A stretch of 59,907 bases of DNA from Lachnocurva sp029100405 (lineage in GTDB: Bacteria; Bacillota; Clostridia; Lachnospirales; Lachnospiraceae). Within the stretch, counting starts at the first letter, position 1. Each line of letters opens with the position of its first letter. The stretch is from NCBI GenBank assembly GCA_046263755.1, contig JBJYZC010000016.1, positions 1-59,907 of the forward strand. The letters run 5' to 3'. A program made the translations under genes and the position numbers. The notes under the pieces were generated by a model. The model did not search any database. It was not told the DNA's origin and worked only from the letters and a program-made list of their open reading frames with translations. This document shows, piece by piece, positions 44,186-53,066 of this stretch.

Positions 44186-45067
44186 TCATTGATTGGTATC
44201 CATTAAGTTTAGTTCAAAAACCAAAGCTTGACAAGACTCTGTATGGCTATAAAGGAAGCCCTCTCCTTCCAGGATTTTGATCGATGCAAGATTCCCCGGC
44301 CGGACCCTGGCGATCACATGCTTTAGATCCAAAAGATCCTCATTGACATGATCTCTTACGAAAGACAAAACCGAGCGGACCGCTTCCCTGCCATAGCCCC
44401 TGTGAAAAAGATGCGGAGCGATCTGATAGCCCAGTTCCACGGTGTCTCCCGAAAGTCCGGGCTTGCTTTCGATCCCGGCCCGCCCGATCAAAGCGCCGGT
44501 CTGTCTGTCCGTCACAGCCCAGAGGCCATAGCCATAGATCCCATATACTTGAGAAATATAGACCGACAGTTCTTTTTCTGCTTCTTCAAAAGAAGGCAAA
44601 GGATCGATGAAAGTGGTCATCCCGGGCTCGCTATACATTTGAAACAAAGGCGAAAGATCCTCGGGACAAAGCTCGCGGAGGATGAGCCGGGGGCTTTCCG
44701 CCATCCGCATGGGGATGCCTGACTGTCTGCAATAGGCCAAAAGGAGCAGGTCATCGGGAGGAACAAGGAACTGCCCATCTTCAGAGGATTCTTTCTCTTT
44801 CTTATTTTGCTTTTGCTCAGAAGAAGGCAGCCTGCCATCAGAAAAATCAGGGCCCTCCGGCTGCCAGATCAAAGGGCAATCGGTCAAACGAATATGGTCC
44901 GTTTCTACGCCAAGAAGCGGGAGATTGGATCTCCTCGCCTGATCAACTTCCTCCTGGGTCCGGCAGATCCGGACCTTGGTCCGATAGGATCGGCTTTGCA
45001 GCAAGTCCTCCCAGATGCGGTTCCAGTCCTTTGGGCTCTTGTCAATGCCCATTTGAATGTGGTGCAT
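44186..45067 (-). CDS. GNAT-family acetyltransferase with unidentified N-terminal domain
   Basis: 293 aa from ATG 45067, chosen because AAGGAG lies about 9 bases before it and a longer frame would overlap rarA. The last 170 residues are a RimJ/RimL-like acetyltransferase (SPRLILRELCPEDL, then ELGYQIAPHLFHRGYG with the acetyl-CoA loop). The first 110 residues contain a short acidic/lysine linker (about 90-110) and do not match a domain I recognise. The substrate is unknown. The gene lies between rarA and rel, same strand. Confidence 0.8.
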   Translation of the reverse strand: MHHIQMGIDKSPKDWNRIWEDLLQSRSYRTKVRICRTQEEVDQARRSNLPLLGVETDHIRLTDCPLIWQPEGPDFSDGRLPSSEQKQNKKEKESSEDGQFLVPPDDLLLLAYCRQSGIPMRMAESPRLILRELCPEDLSPLFQMYSEPGMTTFIDPLPSFEEAEKELSVYISQVYGIYGYGLWAVTDRQTGALIGRAGIESKPGLSGDTVELGYQIAPHLFHRGYGREAVRSVLSFVRDHVNEDLLDLKHVIARVRPGNLASIKILEGEGFLYSHTESCQALVFELNLMDTNQ

Positions 45068-45107
45068 TCCCTGTCCTCTCCTTAACTTTCCTGACCTGCT
45101 TTGCCTC

Positions 45108-46442
45108 TCATTTTCCTTCCTTGTCCCGTTCGCGGAAGCGCTTGAGCCGGTCCCGGATCTCTTTTTCCTTGCCGAGGTCTCCGGGCTCATAAAAACATCT
45201 TCCCAGCATGGAATCCGGCAGATATTGCTGGCTGACATAATGCTCAGGGAAATCGTGAGGATAGAGATAGCCCAAGCCATGACCCAACTTTGCCGACCCC
45301 TTGTAATGCGAATCCCTTAAGTGGGCCGGCACCGGATCGGTATAAGAATTCTTTACGGCCGACATGGCCTGATCGATGGCATTGATCGTCGAATTGGACT
45401 TTGGTGCAGTAGCAATATATTCCGCAGCTTCTGCCAGAATGATCCTGGCCTCCGGCATGCCGATACGTTCCACCGCAGAAGCTGCCGCCTCTGCCACAAC
45501 AAGGGCCATGGGATCTGCCATGCCGACATCTTCCGCCGCATGGATCATGATCCGACGGGCGATAAATTTCACATCTTCTCCTGCATAGAGCATGCGGGCA
45601 AGATAATAAACCGCTGCATCCGGATCCGATCCCCGCATCGATTTGATGAAGGCAGAGATCGTATCATAATGATTGTCCCCATCCCGGTCATAACGGACCA
45701 CTCGCTTTTGAATGCATTCACTGATGACTTCCAGGGTCAGGTGGATTTTCCCGTCTTTTGATGGTTCTGTTGTCATTACGCCAAGTTCCAGGGCATTCAA
45801 AGCTCGACGGGCATCCCCGTTTGCGGTATCCGCAAGGAAATCCTCCGCCTTGGGATCGATCACGGGCTGATAAACTGCTAAGCCACGCTCCCGGTCATGT
45901 AAGGCTCGTTCGATCAAGGTCTTTATTTCCTCATCGGACAGGGTGTGCAGTTCGAAGATCAAGGACCTGGAGATCAGGGCTCCATTGACTTCGAAATAGG
46001 GATTCTCCGTTGTCGCCCCGATCAGGGTGATGGTTCCATCCTCCACAAAGGGCAAAAGATAATCCTGCTGGGACTTGTTAAAGCGATGGATCTCATCGAT
46101 AAAAAGGATGGTCTTCTTCCCCTGGGTCCGGAAACGCTCTTTGGCCGCTTCCACGACCTCCTGCATATCCTTCTTCCCGGCTGTCGTCGCATTGATGGCC
46201 TCAAAAGCTGCCTTTGTCGTATGGGCAATGACCTGAGCCAGAGTGGTTTTCCCTGTTCCGGGAGGTCCGTAGAAAATGACGGAGGTCAGCTTGTCAGCCT
46301 GAATCGCCCGGTAAAGCATCTTGCCTTTTCCGATGATATCCTGTTGGCCCACGACTTCATCCAATGTCTGCGGCCGCATACGGGAAGCCAGAGGAGACTC
46401 CTTCTCTGCTTCGTTTTGTCTCATATAATCAAAAAGATCCAT
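45108..46442 (-). CDS. rarA: Replication-associated recombination protein A (RarA/MgsA)
   Basis: 444 aa AAA+ ATPase of the clamp-loader-like group acting at stalled replication forks. Walker A GPPGTGKTT (about residue 57), Walker B ILFIDEIHRF and sensor 1 IGATTENP are complete. The C-terminal tetramerisation region has HYKGSAKLGHGLGYLYPHD, the family signature. The start MDLFDYMRQNEAEKESPLA matches family N-termini. It is upstream of the acetyltransferase gene and downstream of the clpB terminator. Confidence 0.95.
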   Translation of the reverse strand: MDLFDYMRQNEAEKESPLASRMRPQTLDEVVGQQDIIGKGKMLYRAIQADKLTSVIFYGPPGTGKTTLAQVIAHTTKAAFEAINATTAGKKDMQEVVEAAKERFRTQGKKTILFIDEIHRFNKSQQDYLLPFVEDGTITLIGATTENPYFEVNGALISRSLIFELHTLSDEEIKTLIERALHDRERGLAVYQPVIDPKAEDFLADTANGDARRALNALELGVMTTEPSKDGKIHLTLEVISECIQKRVVRYDRDGDNHYDTISAFIKSMRGSDPDAAVYYLARMLYAGEDVKFIARRIMIHAAEDVGMADPMALVVAEAAASAVERIGMPEARIILAEAAEYIATAPKSNSTINAIDQAMSAVKNSYTDPVPAHLRDSHYKGSAKLGHGLGYLYPHDFPEHYVSQQYLPDSMLGRCFYEPGDLGKEKEIRDRLKRFRERDKEGK

Positions 46443-46626
46443 AGACCATTTTCAGTCCTTTCCTGATAAAAAAACGCGATTGACGAGACTCCTTCTATGA
46501 CCATAAGAAGTATTTACGGACGATTCTTCGATGTCTCACTGCCCTATTATAATCGTTTGCATTTTCAGCACGCAAGATTATAAGCCAGAACTCACCAAAG
46601 GAGTATTCAAAAAAAGTGCAAAAAAA

Positions 46627-46658
46627 GGCCCTGCAGACTTTTTAAAGTCTGCAGGGCC
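46627..46658 (-). terminator. Terminator of clpB
   Basis: GGCCCTGCAGACTT pairs perfectly with AAGTCTGCAGGGCC. A run of T follows on the minus strand. Confidence 0.93.
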
Positions 46659-46665
46659 TTTCCAC

Positions 46666-49275
46666 TTACTCCTCTACATTTCCGCTCAGGACCACGCGTC
46701 CTTTCAGGTCTCCATTTTCGACATATATCTCAATGGTGTCGCCCATGCCGATATCATCGCCAAGAATAATTCTGGCTGCAATGGTCTCAACATGCTTCTG
46801 CAGATATCGTTTCAGAGGTCGTGCGCCATATACCGGATCGTAGCCACGATCGATCACCATCTGTTTTGCTTCTTCTGTGAGCTCTATCCGGATCTGACGA
46901 TCCGACAGACGTTCATTCAATTTCTGAAGCTCGAGATCTACAATATGACCGATATTATCCTTGGTCAGAGGCTTGAACATGATGATCTCATCCAGACGGT
47001 TCAAAAATTCCGGACGGAAGTGGTTCCGAAGTTCCTGTCTTACAGCATCCTTTGCGCTTTCCGTGATCTCTCCGTTCTCGCTTATGCCCTGGAGAAGCTC
47101 CGAGGCGCCAAGGTTTGACGTCATGATAATAATGGTATTCTTAAAGTCCACGGTACGACCCTGGGAGTCGGTGATCCGGCCGTCATCCAGGACCTGAAGC
47201 AGGATGTTGAAGACATCCGGATGGGCCTTTTCCACCTCATCAAAGAGGACAACGGAATAGGGTTTTCTCCGAACAGCCTCTGTCAGCTGGCCGCCTTCAT
47301 CGTATCCCACATATCCGGGAGGCGCTCCGATCAGACGGGAGACAGAATACTTCTCCATATACTCCGACATATCGATCCGGACCATGTTATTCTCATCATC
47401 GAAGAGAGCTTCCGCCAGGGATTTGGCGAGCTCCGTCTTACCGACACCGGTAGGTCCCAGGAAGAGGAAGGAACCAATCGGTCTCGAAGGATCCTTGATA
47501 CCGGCCCGGGAACGTATGATGGATTCTGTGACAAGCTTTACCGCTTCGTCCTGTCCGACCACTCTCTTATGGAGTTCATCATCCAGATGAAGGGTTTTAT
47601 TCCGCTCGGTCTCATTCAGCTTGCTGACCGGGATACCGGTCCAGCGGGAAACAATGGCTGCAATTTCATCCGAATCCACGCTGTCATGAACCAGTTTCAA
47701 GTCATCGTTCTGGATCTTATTTTCTTCGACTTCCAGTTCCTTTTCCAATTTCAGAAGTTTCCCATAACGGAGCTCTGCCAAACGGTTCAGATCGCCCTTT
47801 CTTTCTGCGAGCTCCATCTCCTTATGGACTTCTGCAATCTGATCCCGGAGTTTGGCCGGACGATTGACGGCATTCTTCTCATTTTCCCATTGCGCATTGA
47901 GAACTTTCAGACGGTCTTCATTTTCCGCAAGCTCTTTCTTGACACTCTCCAGTCTCTCCTTGGAAAGCTGGTCCGTCTCCTTCTCCAGAGACATCTTATC
48001 CAATTTCAGCTGGATATTCTTATGCTCCAGATCATCGATCTCTTCCGGCTTGGATTCCTGCTCGGTCTTGATCTGGGCGCAAGCCTCATCAATCAAGTCA
48101 ATGGCCTTATCCGGAAGGAAACGGTCGGAAATATAACGATGGGAAAGCTCGGCTGCCGCAATCAGGGCATTATCCGTGATCCGGACACCGTGATAGGTCT
48201 GATAATTCTCACGCAGACCACGAAGGATTGTGATGGTCTCACTCACAGATGGCTCATCCACAAGCACTCTCTGGAAACGACGTTCCAAAGCAGCATCCTT
48301 CTCAATGTATTCCCGGTATTCATTCAAAGTAGTAGCACCGATACAATGAAGCTCGCCTCTGGCCAGCATAGGCTTTAAGAGGTTTCCGGCATCCATGGAG
48401 CCTTCGGTCTTGCCGGCACCGACAATCAGATGCAGTTCATCTATGAAGAGGATGATCCTGCCGTCGCTTTTCTTCACTTCATTCAGGACCGCCTTCAGAC
48501 GTTCCTCGAACTCGCCACGATACTTGGCTCCGGCAATCAGAGATCCCATATCCAGAGAGAAGATGGTCTTATCCTTCAAATTGTCCGGCACGTCTCCGGA
48601 CACAATTCTTTGGGCCAGTCCCTCTACAACAGCGGTTTTACCGACACCGGGTTCACCGATCAGAACCGGGTTGTTCTTGGTCTTCCGGGAAAGGATCCGG
48701 ATCACATTCCGGATCTCTTCATCCCGTCCGATGATGGGATCCAGCTTCTGGTCTCTGGCTTTCTCAACCAGATCTTCGCCGTATTTCTTCAGAGAATCAT
48801 AGGTCTCTTCCGGATTATCACTTGTGACATTCTGATTTCCCCGAACCGACTGCAGAGCCTTTAGAAAGCGCTCTCTGGTGATGCCGAATTCACGGAATTT
48901 CTGCTTCATGGAAGTGCTCGGATGAGCCAGCATGGACAGGAAGAGATGCTCGACCGAGACATACTCATCTCCCATTCGCTTGGCTTCATCTTCTCCGTGC
49001 ATTAGGGCTTCATTCAGGTCATTGCTGATATAGACCTGAACATTGGACCCCTGCACCTTGGGCAGGTTCTGTACCATGGATGTAATATCATTGGTAAAAT
49101 AGGTCAGGTCAATTTCCATTTTTTGAATCAGTTTCGGGATCAGGCCGTCCTCCTGATTCAAAAGTGCCAGAAGCAGGTGTTCCTGGTTGATCTCCTGGTT
49201 GCCATAATCCATGGCAAGCTTCTGAGCGTCCTGAATGGCTTCACCGGACTTCTTAGTAAAACGGTCTATATTCAT
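46666..49275 (-). CDS. clpB: ATP-dependent disaggregase ClpB
   Basis: 869 aa hexameric Hsp100 chaperone that rescues aggregated proteins with DnaK. Order: N-domain (1-150), NBD1 with GEPGVGKTAVVEGL, coiled-coil middle domain (about 410-525, rich in K/E/L), and NBD2 with GPTGVGKTELAKSL and the YMEKYSVSRLIGAPPGYVG loop. AAAGGAGG precedes the ATG. No CIRCE element lies upstream, unlike hsp20 nearby; CtsR or another control would have to be tested. Confidence 0.97.
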   Translation of the reverse strand: MNIDRFTKKSGEAIQDAQKLAMDYGNQEINQEHLLLALLNQEDGLIPKLIQKMEIDLTYFTNDITSMVQNLPKVQGSNVQVYISNDLNEALMHGEDEAKRMGDEYVSVEHLFLSMLAHPSTSMKQKFREFGITRERFLKALQSVRGNQNVTSDNPEETYDSLKKYGEDLVEKARDQKLDPIIGRDEEIRNVIRILSRKTKNNPVLIGEPGVGKTAVVEGLAQRIVSGDVPDNLKDKTIFSLDMGSLIAGAKYRGEFEERLKAVLNEVKKSDGRIILFIDELHLIVGAGKTEGSMDAGNLLKPMLARGELHCIGATTLNEYREYIEKDAALERRFQRVLVDEPSVSETITILRGLRENYQTYHGVRITDNALIAAAELSHRYISDRFLPDKAIDLIDEACAQIKTEQESKPEEIDDLEHKNIQLKLDKMSLEKETDQLSKERLESVKKELAENEDRLKVLNAQWENEKNAVNRPAKLRDQIAEVHKEMELAERKGDLNRLAELRYGKLLKLEKELEVEENKIQNDDLKLVHDSVDSDEIAAIVSRWTGIPVSKLNETERNKTLHLDDELHKRVVGQDEAVKLVTESIIRSRAGIKDPSRPIGSFLFLGPTGVGKTELAKSLAEALFDDENNMVRIDMSEYMEKYSVSRLIGAPPGYVGYDEGGQLTEAVRRKPYSVVLFDEVEKAHPDVFNILLQVLDDGRITDSQGRTVDFKNTIIIMTSNLGASELLQGISENGEITESAKDAVRQELRNHFRPEFLNRLDEIIMFKPLTKDNIGHIVDLELQKLNERLSDRQIRIELTEEAKQMVIDRGYDPVYGARPLKRYLQKHVETIAARIILGDDIGMGDTIEIYVENGDLKGRVVLSGNVEE

Positions 49276-49364
49276 CTCTTCTCCACCTCCTTTGGGCTGG
49301 AATTATTATTTTTCATTTTATTCATCATAATCATTCTATTCCAAATCATATGCAGGTCATAGGA

Positions 49365-49392
49365 ATCGTACAAATAATTCTGTGCCAGTCAA
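49365..49392 (-). promoter_or_regulatory. Possible clpB promoter
   Basis: Minus strand TTGACT (49387-49392), 16 bases, TACGAT (49365-49370), about 90 bp before clpB. Confidence 0.45.
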
Positions 49393-49700
49393 TTCTGTTC
49401 CGATCGCGTGCATCCTGTACAATTCGTTTCTATGCATATCATATGAATCACACTTTAATCTATGCTGCTTATTGCCATTTCTATGAAAGGAACCGGACCA
49501 ATTCCGGTTCCGGAAATTCTGGTCATATTATCATCCGGACGAATCCCGATTTTGAAAATTCAGATGAAAGGATCGGAAACGAATCCTGATTTTCGAACCC
49601 TGATTTTTGAATCCTGATTTTCGAACCCCGATTTTCAAGAATTCAAATCATAGAACCCGGGTCAGATTCTGTTCTGATTTTCAAAAAATTAGGTAAGAAC
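49393..49700. other. Intergenic region between clpB and hsp20 with hairpin and short repeats
   Basis: GGAACCGGA and its complement form a hairpin at 49489-49511. From about 49560 to 49635 there are imperfect 14- to 15-bp repeats of GAATCCTGATTTTC. No gene was recognised. Confidence 0.55.
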
Positions 49701-49728
49701 AGCCCGGGTAGGAATTCCTGCCCGGGCT
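49701..49728. terminator. Palindromic hairpin 3' of hsp20
   Basis: AGCCCGGG and CCCGGGCT pair, with an inner AGGAATTCCT palindrome. The T run is poor, so it may act mainly to protect the mRNA end. Confidence 0.6.
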
Positions 49729-49753
49729 GCTCCTCTCGGAAGGTCAAAGAAGA

Positions 49754-50188
49754 TTATCCTTCGATCATAATTGTCTTCTTGTTTTCAATCGGTTTCTTCT
49801 GCTCCGGATCCGGCAGAGTGATAAGAAGCATACCGTCTTCAAACTTAGCGTGAACATCATCTTCGGTGATGTTGTCACCTACGTAGAAGGAACGCTCAAC
49901 AGCGCCGGTGTAACGTTCCTTACGAACGATCTTGCCGTCCTTATCCTTCTCATCCTTATTGTCATTGTGAGCTGCGTGGATGTTCAGATATCCGTTCTCA
50001 AGAGACAGCTGAACGTCGTCCTTCTTGAATCCCGGAAGCTCCATCTCGAGCTCATAATTACCGTCCTTCTGCTTTACATCAGTTCTCATCAAACCGTTGT
50101 TATTCGTGAAAGCCGGAGACCGAAACCAGTTGTCATTAAAGAAATCATCCATCAGATCTTCACCGAAAATACTAGGCATGTACATCAT
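49754..50188 (-). CDS. Small heat shock protein, Hsp20/alpha-crystallin family
   Basis: 144 aa. It is an ATP-independent holdase that binds unfolding proteins. The alpha-crystallin domain spans about residues 38-135 with YELEMELPGFKKDDVQLSLE and the A-x-x-x-n-GvL-like FEDGMLLITLP. AAGGAGG lies 9 bases before the ATG; a second ATG follows immediately. A perfect CIRCE overlaps the promoter, so HrcA should repress it at normal temperature. Confidence 0.95.
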   Translation of the reverse strand: MMYMPSIFGEDLMDDFFNDNWFRSPAFTNNNGLMRTDVKQKDGNYELEMELPGFKKDDVQLSLENGYLNIHAAHNDNKDEKDKDGKIVRKERYTGAVERSFYVGDNITEDDVHAKFEDGMLLITLPDPEQKKPIENKKTIMIEG

Positions 50189-50300
50189 AATTACTTACCT
50201 CCTTAAACATCTAATGTCTGTTAAAATTAACTTCCTTGTTTTCCGGGCAGCCGCTCCAAGCACTTCCTGTGGAGCTTTCCTCTTCCTTTCGAACAACTAT

Positions 50301-50329
50301 GTTATAGCACGTTTATTAGCACTCGTCAA
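50301..50329 (-). promoter_or_regulatory. hsp20 promoter
   Basis: Minus strand TTGACG (50324-50329), 17 bases, TATAAC (50301-50306). The -35 lies within the CIRCE element. Confidence 0.8.
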
Positions 50330-50342
50330 TAGTGAGTGCTAA
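50316..50342. promoter_or_regulatory. CIRCE element (HrcA operator)
   Basis: TTAGCACTC, nine bases, GAGTGCTAA: an exact match to the CIRCE consensus. Confidence 0.97.
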
Positions 50343-50425
50343 TATTTTTTGAAAAATTTTTTATTTTTTTTAAAATGTAGACCAAACAGACAGATGGATG
50401 CCCAAAGAATTCTTTTGACTACTAT

Positions 50426-50476
50426 AAAAAATCCCTGCCTTCGTAAGGCCGGCCAGGCCAAACAAAAGGCAGGGAT
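50426..50476 (-). terminator. Terminator of the valS-cysE gene run
   Basis: ATCCCTGCCTT pairs with AAGGCAGGGAT around a loop containing GGCCGGCC-like sequence. T6 follows on the minus strand. Confidence 0.9.
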
Positions 50477-50485
50477 CATATCTTA

Positions 50486-51481
50486 TCAAATCACATAAAA
50501 CCAGGTTTCATCCTGGTCCAGATCGGTCTTCTCGATCTGGCCGCCGCCCTGGCCCTTCTTATACTGCAATTCCTGGTTTTTGATGGTGACTCTGGTACCT
50601 GCAGGAATGGAACTCGTAATGAAGGCATTGGATCCGATTACTGAATTGGCTCCGATCACGGTCTCACCACCCAGGATCGAGGCTCCGGAATAAATCGTCA
50701 CATGGTCTTCAATGGTCGGATGCCGCTTGTGGCCGCGAAGCTTCTGTCCACCGCTCGTGGAGAGTGCTCCCAGGGTAACGCCCTGGTATACCTTTACATG
50801 CTCGCCGATCGTGGTCGTAGAGCCGACAACAATGCCGGTGCCGTGATCGATAAAGAAATACTTGCCGATCGTTGCACCCGGATGGATATCAATTCCGGTC
50901 CGGGAATGGGCATACTCGGTCATCATACGGGGGATCAGAGGCACATCCAGTAAGAAGAGCTCATGAGCGATCCGGTTGACCGTGATGGCCAGAAGACCCG
51001 GATAAGAAAGGACGATCTCATCCTTATTCAAGGCTGCAGGATCTCCTTCCAGGGTTGCTTCCAGATCCGTATCCAGATACTCCCGGATCTTCGGGATCTG
51101 GCTCATGAATTTCATAGTGATCTCGGCTGCTTCTTTCTCGACCAGGGGCTGGCAGACATAGGCATCCGGATTTTCTCCCTCTTTCTGGTAACGAAGAACA
51201 ATACCGATCTGTTTATTCAGATTGTAGATCACATCCTCGATCCAGACGGTCAGATTGGAGTCCAGATTATAGGATTTGAAGACATTGTCCCTGTAATAGC
51301 CCGGATAGAGAATGCGGAGCAATTTCTTTAAGATCTCACGGACCGCACGCTGGTCCGGCTGACTGTATACCGTCATCTTATCGATATCCCGGCCCTTCTG
51401 ATAGTCTTTTAAAATAGAAGTCACCAGTTCATGTACTTTTTCCTGGCTCTGTGATTCTTCCATGAATGAATGTTTGATCAT
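50486..51481 (-). CDS. cysE: Serine O-acetyltransferase
   Basis: 331 aa. It makes O-acetylserine, the precursor of cysteine. A helical N-terminal domain of about 170 residues precedes the left-handed beta helix. Catalytic stretches are TGIDIHPGA and FIDHGTGIVVG (Asp-His pair and second His), followed by hexapeptide repeats. It is longer than E. coli CysE (273 aa), and the C-terminal tail differs. ATG 51481 has AAAGGAGG about 10 bases before it. It is the last gene of the run valS, 54-aa gene, TPR gene, cysE. Confidence 0.94.
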   Translation of the reverse strand: MIKHSFMEESQSQEKVHELVTSILKDYQKGRDIDKMTVYSQPDQRAVREILKKLLRILYPGYYRDNVFKSYNLDSNLTVWIEDVIYNLNKQIGIVLRYQKEGENPDAYVCQPLVEKEAAEITMKFMSQIPKIREYLDTDLEATLEGDPAALNKDEIVLSYPGLLAITVNRIAHELFLLDVPLIPRMMTEYAHSRTGIDIHPGATIGKYFFIDHGTGIVVGSTTTIGEHVKVYQGVTLGALSTSGGQKLRGHKRHPTIEDHVTIYSGASILGGETVIGANSVIGSNAFITSSIPAGTRVTIKNQELQYKKGQGGGQIEKTDLDQDETWFYVI

Positions 51482-51498
51482 TCCGGGCAATCCTCCTT

Positions 51499-52869
51499 TT
51501 ACTGTGCTGCCGGTGTCAGTTTCTGAGCCCTTCTGGCTGCCTTTCTGGACAAACTGGAATCCGGGAAGAGCTCATTGATCCGATTGTAAGCATTGATTGC
51601 TTCCTGGGTATTCTGATTCTTCTCATAAGCCTCGCCCAAGCGGTAAAGCGCATCTCCGTCCTTATACTTCTCATCCATAGAAGTTACCGTTGTAAGCTGT
51701 GTGATGGCATCCTGATATTTCTCGGAATTATAAGCTTCGATACCGGCATTATAAGCATCTTCCAAAGTCTTTGCATTGACTGCGGCATTGACCGAATCAT
51801 AGACCGCCTGTCCCTGGGACTGTAAGAGGTCCCGGTTCACACTGGAAAGAAGCTGGCCTGCAGTCGCAAGGTCATTGGAGGCCACTGCATTATTGGCCTG
51901 GATCAGCTGTTCATAAGATGTCACGACATCGCTTTTTCCGGTGTATTTCTCGAGCTCTGCCTGAAGATCCGATACCTGCTTTTGAAGCTGACTAATCGAA
52001 GAGCTGCTCTTAGATGCCTTCTCATTAGCGGTCACCAGGGTCTTCGATGCATCGTTTTTCACCTGCTGACGGATGGAAGGAACAATCAGGAAGGCACAGA
52101 CTAAGAGACCGATCACAAAGCCGACGGCGATATTCATAAGAGCCGACCAGCGGCTGTCCGCCAGATTGCCGAAAAAGGCCATGATGCCGGACCCGCCTCT
52201 GATCCCGGCTTCTTTTCTCTTCTTTTTCTTTCGTTTCTCTGCACCATCCGAAAGCTCTCTTTTGATTTCATTTCGATAGGCCTGGATCCGAGGATTTCGG
52301 CTGTCTCTCTTCTCTAATTCCTTTAAGACGGCATCCGCTTCTTCATAATCTTCATTATGGATCAGGATCAGAGCCAGAAGGAGACTCGCATCCATGATCT
52401 CCGGATTGTCGGAAATGACCCGGCGAAGCTGGAGTCTGGCCAGATCCAAGGCTCCCTCCTGGCAGTATTTCAGCGCCTGGTTATATTTCACAACACCTGA
52501 ATTCAAACGGCTGATCTCACCACGGCTCTGAATGTCTCTCAGATAGTCATCCGCCAGATTATCCTCCTTCTGGAGGTTCTTCGAAATGACCCATTCGGAG
52601 ATTGCAAGGACAACATCGCCTCTTTCATAGAGACAGAGTCCCAGAAGATTTCTGGCATCGGTCTCATATTTATTATAAGAAAGCGATTCTTTCAGACTCG
52701 AGATCGCGCCGGACAGATCATGGGCCTTAGCCTTCTCCAGACCTTCATTATATAATTGATTGGAAATTGCCAGGATCTCCCGATAGATCCCGAGATCTGC
52801 CCCGCAGCGGGGGCAGTTTCTCTCGTTTCCCACGAGTTCCTGGCCGCAGTAATAACATGTCTCTGTCAT
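51499..52869 (-). CDS. Zinc-ribbon, TPR-repeat membrane protein
   Basis: 456 aa. An N-terminal zinc ribbon has two CxxC pairs (CYYCGQ and CPRCGA, residues 5-22). TPR-like helices span about 35-210, then a basic stretch (KRKKKKRK). One transmembrane helix lies at about 252-272, then a coiled coil (about 285-315), and finally more TPRs. The N-half is cytoplasmic and the C-half outside by the positive-inside rule. The ATG overlaps the stop of the 54-aa gene (TGATG). Tethering or assembly at the membrane is plausible; the function is unknown. Confidence 0.82.
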   Translation of the reverse strand: MTETCYYCGQELVGNERNCPRCGADLGIYREILAISNQLYNEGLEKAKAHDLSGAISSLKESLSYNKYETDARNLLGLCLYERGDVVLAISEWVISKNLQKEDNLADDYLRDIQSRGEISRLNSGVVKYNQALKYCQEGALDLARLQLRRVISDNPEIMDASLLLALILIHNEDYEEADAVLKELEKRDSRNPRIQAYRNEIKRELSDGAEKRKKKKRKEAGIRGGSGIMAFFGNLADSRWSALMNIAVGFVIGLLVCAFLIVPSIRQQVKNDASKTLVTANEKASKSSSSISQLQKQVSDLQAELEKYTGKSDVVTSYEQLIQANNAVASNDLATAGQLLSSVNRDLLQSQGQAVYDSVNAAVNAKTLEDAYNAGIEAYNSEKYQDAITQLTTVTSMDEKYKDGDALYRLGEAYEKNQNTQEAINAYNRINELFPDSSLSRKAARRAQKLTPAAQ

Positions 52870-53033
52870 CAGCTTCGATTCCTCTTCGTAAGATCCTTGT
52901 TTTTGCCTTGTTCACGACGTTCTTTCAGGATATCAATAAGATCTGTCAGCTCTGTCTTATGAATGGCATCCTCTGCAGCGGACACCTCCGTTTTCGGCTG
53001 GTATTTCGTCAACTCTTTATCGAAGTCAATCAT
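52869..53033 (-). CDS. Small hypothetical protein, 54 aa
   Basis: 54 aa, charged, no membrane segment, starting MIDFDKELTKYQP. It has a strong ribosome site (AAAAGGAG) 9 bases before ATG 53033, and its stop overlaps the start of the TPR gene in TGATG. Both features show that it is a real translated gene within the valS-cysE run. I do not recognise a family. The helical middle (AIHKTELTDLIDILKERRE) suggests a small protein-binding helix. Confidence 0.75.
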   Translation of the reverse strand: MIDFDKELTKYQPKTEVSAAEDAIHKTELTDLIDILKERREQGKNKDLTKRNRS

Positions 53034-53066
53034 CCGCGTTTTCTCCTTTTCTTGAATAATGTGATC

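Noticed and set aside
49276..49400. CIRCE or CtsR box upstream of clpB
   Set aside because: No TTAGCACTC-type repeat and no convincing CtsR heptad repeat was found, although hsp20 nearby has a perfect CIRCE.
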